From an uncultured Collinsella sp. (GTDB lineage Bacteria; Actinomycetota; Coriobacteriia; Coriobacteriales; Coriobacteriaceae): a DNA stretch of 37,064 nt. The notes beneath the pieces were generated by a model that saw nothing but the letters and a program-made list of their open reading frames with translations, was not told the DNA's origin and searched no databases. The position numbers and the translations under genes were made by a program. The stretch is from positions 1 through 37,064 of the forward strand of contig CAUGNQ010000018.1 in NCBI GenBank assembly GCA_959600835.1. Reading direction: 5' to 3'. This document shows positions 15,543 through 22,504 of the stretch, piece after piece (the first letter of the stretch is position 1; each line of letters starts with the position of its first letter).

Positions 15543-16166
15543 TTACGCGTTGACGGCCATCGAGTGCTGGCCTGACTTTTCCAAGTACTCGGCAAACTTG
15601 GCTTCGTCGCCCTTGTTCTGGTACTGCAGGGCCAGCAGGTACTCCAAGCGGCAGCGCTTGACCGGGTCGTCGCCAACATCCTCGAGCATGCGCTCCAGCT
15701 CGGGAATGTCGTTGTGGCGCTTGAGGATCATCGTGTCGTACATCAGCTGGCATTCGTGTGCGACCGCCTCGGCCTGACCGCCCTCAAAGCCCTTGATCTC
15801 GTGCAGAAGCTCCTTGGACTTTTTGCGGTCCTCCTGGCCAACGTAGTAGTTAAAGGCTTTGATCACCAGGTCGACGCGCTGCATCTTGGGCAGATTGAGC
15901 CCCAGCAGCAAATCGAACATCTCATCGGCGCGCTTGTGGTCCTCGCGCAGCAGATAGGAGTTCAGGCGCAGGTAGTCGCGGTTGTAGCGCGGGTACAGCA
16001 TGCTGGTGAGTCTGCCGTCGAGCAAACGATCGAACTCGTCCCACTGCTTGGCAGCCATAAGCTGCTGCAGGCGCTTGAACGTTGTGCGTTTTTTGACGCT
16101 AAAGAACACCGACACGGCGATGCAGATGATAACGACGGCGGTCCAGAGTGTGCGGGAATCGGGCAT
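15543..16166 (-). CDS. Membrane-anchored helical-repeat protein, function unknown
   Basis: A 207-residue protein not recognised to a named family. Residues 8-24 (WTAVVIICIAVSVFFSV) form a single N-terminal transmembrane anchor. The rest is helical, with TPR-like spacing: KQWDEFDRLLDGRLTSML, ADEMFDLLLGLNLPK, KKSKELLHEIKGFEGG and LEYLLALQYQNKGDEAKFAE resemble repeated helix pairs. This suggests a cytoplasmic protein-protein interaction scaffold held at the membrane. AAGGATCCC precedes the ATG. It is divergent from the PTS EIIB gene and sits upstream of tRNA-Leu on the same strand. Confidence 0.75.
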   Translation of the reverse strand: MPDSRTLWTAVVIICIAVSVFFSVKKRTTFKRLQQLMAAKQWDEFDRLLDGRLTSMLYPRYNRDYLRLNSYLLREDHKRADEMFDLLLGLNLPKMQRVDLVIKAFNYYVGQEDRKKSKELLHEIKGFEGGQAEAVAHECQLMYDTMILKRHNDIPELERMLEDVGDDPVKRCRLEYLLALQYQNKGDEAKFAEYLEKSGQHSMAVNA

Positions 16167-16329
16167 ATTGGGATCCTTAGTCGCTCATAAAGCGAGCGGT
16201 ATGACAACACGTACTAGATGTATTATACGCAGCGCGCAAGCAAACTGGCATAAAAGCTCATCGAGGCTGAGTGCCATCGCTCGCTGCGGTACACTTACCT
16301 AAAGTAAACCATGAAGGGAGACATTACCT

Positions 16330-16617
16330 ATGAAGAAGATCGTTTTGGCTTGCGGTGCTGGCGCTGCTACTTCCACGCTTGTTGCCCAGAAGGTCGCCAC
16401 CATGCTCGACGCCAATGGTTATGCCGGCAAGTATGAGATCGTGCAGTGTGCCATCTCCGAGGCCAAGGACTACTGCGACGAGGGCGCCGACCTGCTGATC
16501 GCCACCACCGTTGCCCCCGAGGGCCTCACCTGCCCGTACGTGAGCGGCGTGCCCTTCATGACCGGCATGAACCGCGTCGCTGCCGAGAAGGCCGTTCTCG
16601 ACGTTATGGCTCAGTAG
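16330..16617 (+). CDS. PTS EIIB component, galactitol/SgcB-like
   Basis: A 95-residue phosphotransferase-system IIB protein. The phosphorylated cysteine is Cys8 in VLACGAGAATSTLVAQKV, the typical P-loop-like motif of the galactitol (GatB) class. EIIB accepts phosphate from EIIA and passes it to the sugar at EIIC. No EIIA or EIIC gene is present in the window, so its sugar is unknown; it may serve a distant transporter or act as a phosphorylation-dependent regulator. AAGGGAG precedes the ATG. A VOC protein gene follows 11 nt downstream, probably in the same transcript. Confidence 0.85.
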   Translation: MKKIVLACGAGAATSTLVAQKVATMLDANGYAGKYEIVQCAISEAKDYCDEGADLLIATTVAPEGLTCPYVSGVPFMTGMNRVAAEKAVLDVMAQ

Positions 16618-16628
16618 GCGCTGCCTGT

Positions 16629-17003
16629 ATGAATGAGCAGAACGCCAACCCGGTAGAGCTCTTTGGCATGCGCGTCGCCCACGTGGGCATTAACGCCACC
16701 GACCCGGCCGATGCCCTGGAGATCGCGGAGCTGTTCTCGACGATGATGGGCCTACCTGTCATCGAGACCCCGGTTTCGTACTTTAACGATTCGCTGATCG
16801 AGGTCATGAAGCAGAACGGTCGTGGCACCAAGGGCCACATTGGCTTTGCCGTCAACGACATCGATGCGGCCGAGAAGTGGTTTGCCGAGCGCGGACTCGA
16901 GGTCAACGAGGAGTCGCGCGTGCTGCTGCCCGACGGCGGCACCAAACTCGTGTACTTTAAGCGCGAGTTCGCCGGCTTCGCCGTGCATCTGTGCCGCGAG
17001 TAG
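16629..17003 (+). CDS. VOC (glyoxalase/dioxygenase superfamily) protein
   Basis: A 124-residue protein with one vicinal-oxygen-chelate domain: MRVAHVGINATDPADALEIA, then a beta strand, GHIGFAVNDIDAAEKWFAERG, and FAGFAVHLCRE. From memory it resembles the VOC domain found fused to the C-terminus of some KDPG aldolases; here the aldolase part is absent. I start at ATG 16629, as longer forms overlap the EIIB gene. Coupling to the PTS gene hints at a role in sugar-acid metabolism, but this is inference. A convergent terminator follows. Confidence 0.72.
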   Translation: MNEQNANPVELFGMRVAHVGINATDPADALEIAELFSTMMGLPVIETPVSYFNDSLIEVMKQNGRGTKGHIGFAVNDIDAAEKWFAERGLEVNEESRVLLPDGGTKLVYFKREFAGFAVHLCRE

Positions 17004-17027
17004 CGCACAAGCTGCTATAGCTAGCAA

Positions 17028-17065
17028 AAAGGGATAGGGCCGCATGGCCTTATCCCTTTATTTAT
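17028..17065. terminator. Bidirectional terminator between VOC and kinase genes
   Basis: AAAGGGATAGGGCC (17028-17041) pairs with 17046-17059 with one mismatch around a 4-nt loop. TTTATTTAT borders it on the + strand and TTTTTGCTAG on the - strand. It sits between two convergent genes. Confidence 0.75.
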
Positions 17066-17078
17066 GCCGAGGGGCTTT

Positions 17079-18374
17079 CTATCGTGGCAGGCGAATCGTA
17101 AAGCGGCTGCCGACGCCCTCGACTGAGGTCACGCCAATGACACCACCATGGCTATCGACGATCCACTTGGCAATGGCAAGCCCCAGACCCGAGCCCTGCG
17201 CGCCGGCATCGCGTGCGTTGTCGGCGCGGTAGAACCGTTCAAACGCGTGAGCTGCGGATTCCTGGTTCATGCCGATGCCCTCGTCCTCAACGCTTATGTC
17301 GACCGTGCCCGCGCCCGCATCCGGTGCTACGCCAAACGAGATGGGCGTGCCCGCGTCCGAATACTTGGCGGCGTTTTGCACGATCACGCGCAGAGCCTGC
17401 TTCACGAGCGCCACGTCGACGGGCGCGTCGCAGCGCGGGTCGCTGGCAAGCAAGGCGTCAAAAGCCAGCCGATACGTGTGCTCGGCATCGATCATCTGTG
17501 ACTCCTCGCATACCTCGCCGACCAGTGCGGCCAGGTTGGTATTCGCACGCCGCAGGACCGTGCGCCCGGCATCGCCGCGCGCCAAAAACAGCAGCTGCTC
17601 CACGAGCTCCTGCATATGCTCGCTTTCGGCCTTGAGCGAGGCAATGGACTCTGCCAGCACGTCCGGGTCGTCTTTGCCCCAGCGGTCGAGCATGTTCACG
17701 TAGCCCTGAATCACCGCGATGGGCGTGCGCAGCTCGTGGCTCGCATCGTTGACAAAGCGCATCTGCTGCAGCTTGGCCTCTTGCATCTGGCGCAGTAGGC
17801 GGTTGAGTGCAACCTCGATGCTTGCCAGGTCGGCGTCGCCGGTAGTGACGCTCGGCGAGTCGACGCTTGCGCGCTCGATGGCCTGCTCCAGTGTTTCCAT
17901 CTTGCCGCCGGAGAGCTGCATGCGGCCGAGTTCGTCCACGCGCAGGGCCAGATCGTTGAGCGGCGCCATGGTGCGGCGCACGCGGCGGGCGCCGCCGAGC
18001 ATGTTGAGCACGCTGATGACCTGCCCACCTGCAACGACAAGATAGAGGGGCCACAGCGCGATGAGGTCCTGCGCGAGGGGGAAGGTCTTGGTGGTGCGCG
18101 CAAGCTCGACGGTATAGGTGAGCGTGGCGGGGTCCCAGCCGTGCGCGGGCGTCAGCGACATGCCGCGAACGGTGGCGCTGGGGATCCATCCTGCGGTAAA
18201 CGCGCCGTTGGGCAGCGTCTGGTTGTATCCATAGACGAGGATCGCCGCCGCAATAACCAACAGTAACAGATCGAGCCAGATGTGGCTCATCAAGCGGCGC
18301 CACATATAGCTCCAGTTGATGGCGCGGGCGATGGAGGTGACGCGCTTGACCTCGGCGTTACGCACGGCAGACAT
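17079..18374 (-). CDS. Two-component sensor histidine kinase
   Basis: A 431-residue membrane kinase paired with the regulator before it. Transmembrane helices lie near 31-50 and 103-125, flanking an extracytoplasmic loop of about 50 residues that is probably the sensor. A HAMP-like linker follows, then the dimerisation helix with phospho-acceptor His213 in NDASHELRTPIAVIQGYVNML. The ATPase domain shows IVQNAAKYSD (N box), DEGIGMNQ (G1) and GSGLGLAIAKWIVDSHGG (G2). I place the start at 18374 (MSAVRNAEVK), overlapping the regulator's end by 17 nt. Longer forms would lie mostly inside the regulator gene in another frame. The signal is unknown. Confidence 0.88.
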   Translation of the reverse strand: MSAVRNAEVKRVTSIARAINWSYMWRRLMSHIWLDLLLLVIAAAILVYGYNQTLPNGAFTAGWIPSATVRGMSLTPAHGWDPATLTYTVELARTTKTFPLAQDLIALWPLYLVVAGGQVISVLNMLGGARRVRRTMAPLNDLALRVDELGRMQLSGGKMETLEQAIERASVDSPSVTTGDADLASIEVALNRLLRQMQEAKLQQMRFVNDASHELRTPIAVIQGYVNMLDRWGKDDPDVLAESIASLKAESEHMQELVEQLLFLARGDAGRTVLRRANTNLAALVGEVCEESQMIDAEHTYRLAFDALLASDPRCDAPVDVALVKQALRVIVQNAAKYSDAGTPISFGVAPDAGAGTVDISVEDEGIGMNQESAAHAFERFYRADNARDAGAQGSGLGLAIAKWIVDSHGGVIGVTSVEGVGSRFTIRLPR

Positions 18375-19143
18375 AGCCCACCCCGCGCACGGTTTGGATG
18401 ATGCGGGCACCGCCGGCGTCTTCGATCTTGGCGCGCAGGTGCGCGATGTGCACGTCGACGTTGTTGGTGTCGCCCACGTATTCGTAGCCCAGCGCCTCGT
18501 GCGCGATGCGCTCGCGCGTGAGCACGGTTTCGGCATGCGTCATAAGCAGGGCGAGGACGTCGAACTCGCGGGCCGTGAGCGCGATGGGCGAGCCACCGAC
18601 CGTGACTTCGCGGCGGTCGGGGTCGAGCGCAACCGAGTCAACGGTAAGCGCGGCGTGGGAGGGCGTGGCAGCGGTCTGGGCCGTGTCGGTTGCCGGGGGC
18701 ATTGTGGCGATACCGGCGCCCGCGCCGCCTGCCGCGCCCGCCCCAGTACCGGCGCCTCCAATGCCCGAAGCCGCCCGCACGGCCTCCGAGCGCTTCAGCG
18801 CCACGCGGATCCGTGCGAACAGCTCCTCAATCGCAAATGGCTTGGTCAGGTAATCGTCGGCGCCGGCATCGAGCCCGGCCACCTTGTCCATCACGGCATC
18901 GCGCGCGGTGACCATAATCACCGGCACATCCTTGTGCTTGCGGACACGCCGCAGGACCTCCATACCGTTGAGCTGCGGCAACAGCACATCGAGCAGAATC
19001 AGATCGTAGTCGCGCTCCAGCGCCAGGTTCACGGCGGTGCGACCGTCGGCGGCGTGCTCCACCTGGTAGCCTTCGTGCTCCAGCTCGAGCGTCACAAAGC
19101 GGGCGATTTTCTCCTCGTCCTCTACGATCAGAATCCGTGCCAT
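18358..19143 (-). CDS. OmpR/PhoB-type response regulator
   Basis: A 261-residue DNA-binding regulator. The receiver domain (1-120) has acidic residues in VEDEE, phospho-acceptor Asp52 in LILLDVLLPQLNG, and Lys101 in DDYLTKPF. The C-terminal winged helix (about 166-261) has LTAREFDVLALLMTHAE and RGVGYVCRA. The linker between them (about 122-165) is unusually long and made of Gly, Ala and Thr (GAGTGAGAAGGAGAG), well beyond the usual few residues. It starts 18 nt after the DUF4342-like gene and overlaps the kinase, so all three probably form one operon. Confidence 0.92.
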   Translation of the reverse strand: MARILIVEDEEKIARFVTLELEHEGYQVEHAADGRTAVNLALERDYDLILLDVLLPQLNGMEVLRRVRKHKDVPVIMVTARDAVMDKVAGLDAGADDYLTKPFAIEELFARIRVALKRSEAVRAASGIGGAGTGAGAAGGAGAGIATMPPATDTAQTAATPSHAALTVDSVALDPDRREVTVGGSPIALTAREFDVLALLMTHAETVLTRERIAHEALGYEYVGDTNNVDVHIAHLRAKIEDAGGARIIQTVRGVGYVCRA

Positions 19144-19161
19144 GCGTGCCCCCGTCTGCGA

Positions 19162-19704
19162 CTACTTGTCGTCGTTCAGATTTTGCTTGATGTCATCCGC
19201 GGCGTTAGCAGCGCTATCCATAAGGTTGTTGATGCTGCCGGGCACGTCGCCGTCGCTGTCGATGCGGTAGCGCATGCCAAAGAACAGGCCAATCAGCATC
19301 AGCCAAATCGTAGCGCCCCAGGCAAACAGCGCGACGATGGGAATCAGGATGGGGATGTTGAGGATGATCGCATCGCGGCGCGTAGCGATAAACTTGGTGT
19401 CCAGGCTCAGGCGGAAGAGCTTTTTGAGGTACTCCCACACGCCGTCCATCTTCTTGGAGAAGTCGGTCTTTTCGCTCGACTTTTCGTAGGCGGCCTGCGC
19501 GGCGACCATCTCGGCCGAGGGCTCATCGACCGGTGCGGACTCGGTCGCGGCGTGCGCCGACGTGGTCGGGGTCTTGCCCTGCGACTCGAGCCAAATGATG
19601 GCATCCAAAACGTTGCCGTTGGCAGCGTCGAGCGCCGCCTTGGCATCGGTGTAGCTCACGCTGCACTTGGTGCGGATGGTTTCAACTTTTTCGAGGTCGT
19701 CCAT
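19162..19704 (-). CDS. DUF4342-like protein with N-terminal UBA/TS-N-type domain
   Basis: A 180-residue protein. Residues 1-45 (VETIRTKCSVSYTDAKAALD, then NGNVLDAIIWLESQGK) form a UBA-like three-helix module as seen in elongation factor Ts. A linker rich in Ala/Ser/Glu follows. Near 112-145 a hydrophobic segment (ILIPIVALFAWGATIWLMLI) forms one or two membrane helices. The C-terminus is hydrophilic. GAAAGGA precedes the ATG. Being first in an operon with the response regulator and kinase, it may be linked to envelope sensing; no function is known to me. Confidence 0.72.
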   Translation of the reverse strand: MDDLEKVETIRTKCSVSYTDAKAALDAANGNVLDAIIWLESQGKTPTTSAHAATESAPVDEPSAEMVAAQAAYEKSSEKTDFSKKMDGVWEYLKKLFRLSLDTKFIATRRDAIILNIPILIPIVALFAWGATIWLMLIGLFFGMRYRIDSDGDVPGSINNLMDSAANAADDIKQNLNDDK

Positions 19705-19918
19705 GGCCTGTCCTTTCGTTCGATGGGCGCGACGCCGGGCAATTTGCTCGGGCGCGAGCGTTGCGTTCGGCGGTCTGCGTTGCGCCGCCCCGCCCTTGGT
19801 CGAACTCTATAGTGCAGGTTATAGATTAAGCGATTCTTGAGCCAAGATTAATGTTGGATGAGTTTTTGGGTGGCAGTGGGAAAAGTATTAGACCTCGATA
19901 ACGGGGGATGGTGAGCCG

Positions 19919-20038
19919 ATGACAAGCCGGCGGCAGAAATGGGATAAGCAAGGCGAACGGATCATATGGATTAAAATCGCGTTGCAAAAGTATGAGTTTC
20001 ACACACGGCAGCCATGGAAGGACCTTAATATTACTTAG
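19919..20038 (+). CDS. Possible small ORF or gene remnant (39 aa)
   Basis: The frame starts MTSRRQKWDKQGERIIWIKI and ends KDLNIT. Its charged and aromatic composition looks protein-like rather than random, and it contrasts with the other frames here. GGGGGA lies about 12 nt before the ATG, a poor distance. It could be a real small protein, a fragment of a decayed gene brought in with the AT-rich islet, or chance. Confidence 0.2.
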   Translation: MTSRRQKWDKQGERIIWIKIALQKYEFHTRQPWKDLNIT

Positions 20039-20253
20039 GCATGTGGCATTTGACGCCAGTCCTAATTGAAAGGCCAAGGGTAAATGGCTCCATGGGCAAG
20101 TGATTCTGTTTGCTAATGACCGAAAGCACCAATCCGTCATGTTGATTAAGGTTTCTGTTTGCTTGCATGGTTCGCTAGCTGCTAAAAGGCTGACCGATTG
20201 ACTGTTTATGGCATCGTTAGTCGTCGGTGTTTTATAACATTAATTTAAAATAG

Positions 20254-20262
20254 CTGCAGTGG
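20254..20262 (+). repeat. 9-bp direct repeat, left copy
   Basis: CTGCAGTGG recurs exactly at 20813-20821. The two copies bracket the AT-rich gene at 20291-20812, and the right copy begins at the base after its stop codon. They may mark an inserted cassette or be chance. Confidence 0.35.
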
Positions 20263-20290
20263 CTGAATGAATATAGAGAAAGGACTATCA

Positions 20291-20812
20291 ATGGAGTGCA
20301 ACTGGATTTACTTCCCATTAAACGGTCGTCCGCCGCAGCCGTTAATGGACGTTGTAAAAGCTGTAAATAAAAATATTGAGCAGATTCGTTCTGATAAAAA
20401 CAGTGAGCACAGCGATAGCGTGCTCCGAATTTTGGCGTTCGATTTGGAGCAATTTGGTTTCAATGTTGAGGTGGGGAAAAAGAAAAACGAGAAACTATCG
20501 ATGCCAGTGTTGTATGGGGAGAAAGGCTTAATTGATAAAGCTTTTGAGGTCGATGCCGTCCATAGGGACACTAACACGATAGTGGAGATTGAGGCCGGGC
20601 GCGCTGTCGCGAACAACCAGTTTCTGAAGGATTTTTTTGAAGCGTGCATGATACAGGATGCAGCATATCTTTGTGTAGTCGTTCGTAATGTGTACAAGAG
20701 TGGTGACAACTCAAGCAGAGACTACGAAAAGGTCGTAACTTTTTTCAAAACATTGTATGCAAGCGGGCGCATGCCTGTTCCGTTAAAAGGCATTATGGTT
20801 ATTGGGTACTAA
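20291..20812 (+). CDS. Possible PD-(D/E)XK-type protein, AT-rich
   Basis: A 173-residue soluble protein of no named family that I can fix. Residues 85-103 read FEVDAVHRDTNTIVEIEAG, placing D88, E99 and E101 in a pattern like the metal site of PD-(D/E)XK nucleases, including the BamHI-like E-x-E variant. The next helix, RAVANNQFLKDFFEACM, and the strand AYLCVVVRNVY fit that fold. The C-terminus ends PLKGIMVIGY. I chose ATG 20291, 6 nt after GAGAAAGGA. Base use is much AT-richer than in the neighbouring genes, a sign of horizontal transfer. No methylase or specificity gene is near, so a restriction role is not shown. Confidence 0.7.
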   Translation: MECNWIYFPLNGRPPQPLMDVVKAVNKNIEQIRSDKNSEHSDSVLRILAFDLEQFGFNVEVGKKKNEKLSMPVLYGEKGLIDKAFEVDAVHRDTNTIVEIEAGRAVANNQFLKDFFEACMIQDAAYLCVVVRNVYKSGDNSSRDYEKVVTFFKTLYASGRMPVPLKGIMVIGY

Positions 20813-20821
20813 CTGCAGTGG
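20813..20821 (+). repeat. 9-bp direct repeat, right copy
   Basis: Exact copy of 20254-20262, starting directly after the stop codon of the AT-rich gene. Confidence 0.35.
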
Positions 20822-20965
20822 TTCTTTCAGTTTTGGAATAGTTCCGCGTGTAACTATTTGTGTGTCGGGCACATGGTGACTTGGGCAGCGGCTCGGACTC
20901 AGCGGATGCGAACAGCATGTATGCGGCAAGGTTTTCAAATTGTTTTAGAGGAAAACCTCTGCTGC

Positions 20966-21277
20966 TCAGTCAGCATTCGGCACCCTTCCCAACGCACGTA
21001 TGATTAGCTTTTGAGATCGCTTCTGCTCTCTAATGGCGGCCGCAAGAGCCCTTCGACGTTCGATTTTGGCTTGCAGCTCATCAACCTTTGTAGCGGGTAC
21101 ATAGTCACTTTTGACCTTGTCGCCGACTCGATAGTTGAGATAGCAGTATTCGTGGCCCTTTATGTTTCGCATGCGGATGCTGCCCTTTGGAAGGAGACTG
21201 ATTTCCTGCTCCATGAGGCCCAAGAGGCGGCTCGAGCGTGCATATTCCTCTTCTAGGACATCTTCTAAGACGGACAT
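20966..21277 (-). CDS. Small basic protein, function unknown
   Basis: A 103-residue-class protein (stop at 20966) starting MSVLEDVLEEEYARS at 21277, where GGAAAGGAGG gives a strong ribosome site; a longer in-frame form from 21346 would start within the operator-like repeat. The N-terminal half is acidic and helical. The middle has LPKGSIRMRNIKGHEYCYLNYRVGDKVKSDYV in two halves around IKGHEY, a beta-hairpin-like pattern seen in small proteins near nucleotidyltransferase or toxin-antitoxin-type genes. The C-terminal helix is rich in Arg and Lys. This likeness is from memory and weak. It has its own promoter inside a perfect inverted repeat. Confidence 0.65.
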   Translation of the reverse strand: MSVLEDVLEEEYARSSRLLGLMEQEISLLPKGSIRMRNIKGHEYCYLNYRVGDKVKSDYVPATKVDELQAKIERRRALAAAIREQKRSQKLIIRALGRVPNAD

Positions 21278-21295
21278 GGAGCCTCCTTTCCGAGT

Positions 21296-21339
21296 AGTTA
21301 CCCTACATTCTATCAAATCCATTAACTTGTAGGGTAACT
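21296..21339 (-). promoter_or_regulatory. Perfect 12-bp inverted repeat around an extended -10 promoter
   Basis: AGTTACCCTACA (21296-21307) is repeated inverted at 21328-21339, 20 nt apart. On the - strand TTTGATAGAAT, an extended -10 box, lies just inside the gene-proximal arm. The arrangement is that of an operator pair flanking a core promoter, about 20-60 nt before the small basic protein. Self-repression or control by an unlinked factor is inferred. Confidence 0.6.
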
Positions 21340-21436
21340 CAAGCATGTCCGCACGACATGTGACACTTACCCTGCCGCCCTGCTCTGCCGCGGCGGCATG
21401 TACCCAAACAACGGTCCTCTAAGGAGTTCGATATCG

Positions 21437-21676
21437 ATGAGTGATAACACCAAGCATCTCGCAAAGAAGTGCGTCAAGAACGCGGGGCCGTGCCTCGTGC
21501 TGTGCCTTGCCGGCGCAACGGTCGCGCTGCTGGCTGTTCTGGGGCCGTTTGATGTGCTCCGAAGTGCCAGTTCTCTGCATGTTTGCATGGCTCTTGCCGG
21601 CGCCATGATGACCGGCGGCGTGCTCGATCTGATCTTTTGGGTGTTTGACCCGTTTGGATGGAAGAGCGAGGGGTAG
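21437..21676 (+). CDS. Small membrane protein, function unknown
   Basis: A 79-residue protein with two predicted membrane helices, GPCLVLCLAGATVALLAVLG near 17-36 and LHVCMALAGAMMTGGVLDLI near 47-66, and short charged ends. AAGGAG lies 10 nt before ATG 21437; a longer in-frame form from 21398 lacks a site. No family is recognised. It returns to the high GC use of the host and stands between the AT-rich islet and the metallophosphoesterase gene. Confidence 0.6.
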   Translation: MSDNTKHLAKKCVKNAGPCLVLCLAGATVALLAVLGPFDVLRSASSLHVCMALAGAMMTGGVLDLIFWVFDPFGWKSEG

Positions 21677-21761
21677 GTCCCAAAGGATGGAAGGGCTGGA
21701 ACGGTTGACTTAGTGATCGTGCAGAATGTGGGCTAGCGACTTACAGGGAAGCGGTGATCCG

Positions 21762-22487
21762 ATGACGGTCTATGTGACGGGCGACGTCCATGGCGGCGCT
21801 GACATGCAAAAGCTGCGCGATTGGGATCTTGGGGAAAGCCTGACGAGCGACGACCATCTCATCATTGCCGGCGACTTTGGCTTTCCGTGGGATTTCTCTG
21901 CCGAGGAGTGCGCCGACATCGCTTGGCTGGAGTCGCGCCCCTATACCGTGCTGTTCGTCGACGGCAACCACGAACGTTTCGACCACTGGGCGGAGCGACC
22001 CATGGAGTTGTGGCACGGCGGACTGACACAGCGCCTGTCGGACACCTCGCCCATACGGCGCCTGACGCGCGGCGAGGTTTTTGAACTCGACGGCTCAACG
22101 GTCTTTACCATGGGCGGCGCCACGAGCGTGGACAAGGAATACCGCATTCCGTATTCCAGCTGGTGGCCGCAGGAGTTGCCGGACGAGCGCAACTTTGAGG
22201 AGGCACGGACGAAGCTCGACAGCGTGGGCTGGAAGGTCGACTACGTGGTCACCCACACCTGCTCTACGCGCATGCTTTCGCCCACGCTCTATCCGGCGCC
22301 CGGCTTGAATTGCCCCGCCGTCGATCGACTTACGGCATTTTTTGACGAGTTGGAAGACCGCTTGGACTACAAGCGCTGGTACTACGGGCATTTTCATCGG
22401 GATGCCAACCCGACCGAGCGCCATACCGTGCTCTACGACTGCATCGTTCGCCTGGGCGACGAACTCCAGCCTTGGGATGTTGCGTAG
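21762..22487 (+). CDS. Calcineurin-like metallophosphoesterase
   Basis: A 241-residue predicted phosphoesterase. The dinuclear metal motifs are TGDVHGG (about 6-12), AGDFGFPWD, DGNHERFDHW, VTHTCS and YGHFHRDAN, in family order. The FVDGNHERFD and PYSSWWPQELPD segments resemble small phage- and Firmicutes-type phosphoesterases of unknown substrate. ATG 21762 follows AGGGAAG at 10 nt and starts directly with the first strand (MTVYVTGDVHGG). It is convergent with gluQ, with 17 nt between the stop codons. Confidence 0.85.
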   Translation: MTVYVTGDVHGGADMQKLRDWDLGESLTSDDHLIIAGDFGFPWDFSAEECADIAWLESRPYTVLFVDGNHERFDHWAERPMELWHGGLTQRLSDTSPIRRLTRGEVFELDGSTVFTMGGATSVDKEYRIPYSSWWPQELPDERNFEEARTKLDSVGWKVDYVVTHTCSTRMLSPTLYPAPGLNCPAVDRLTAFFDELEDRLDYKRWYYGHFHRDANPTERHTVLYDCIVRLGDELQPWDVA

Positions 22488-22504
22488 GGGTGGGGCGTAT
22501 TTGG

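Larger units (their letters stand above)
19705..20290. other. AT-richer intergenic stretch, no firm gene
   Basis: This 586-nt space changes from the high-GC base use of its neighbours to clearly AT-rich sequence after about 19820. I see no gene that can be supported. A 39-codon frame at 19919-20038 is listed separately as a weak candidate. A 104-codon frame on the - strand (19826-20140) has no ribosome site or protein-like composition. The last part (20230-20255) is AT-rich and probably contains the promoter of the next gene. Confidence 0.6.

Noticed and set aside
18316..19812. 498-codon + strand frame opposite the regulator and DUF4342 genes
   Set aside because: The opposite strand has three genes with clear motifs and ribosome sites; this frame has none.
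19826..20140. 104-codon frame on the - strand in the AT-rich stretch
   Set aside because: No ribosome site, irregular composition and no neighbour support.
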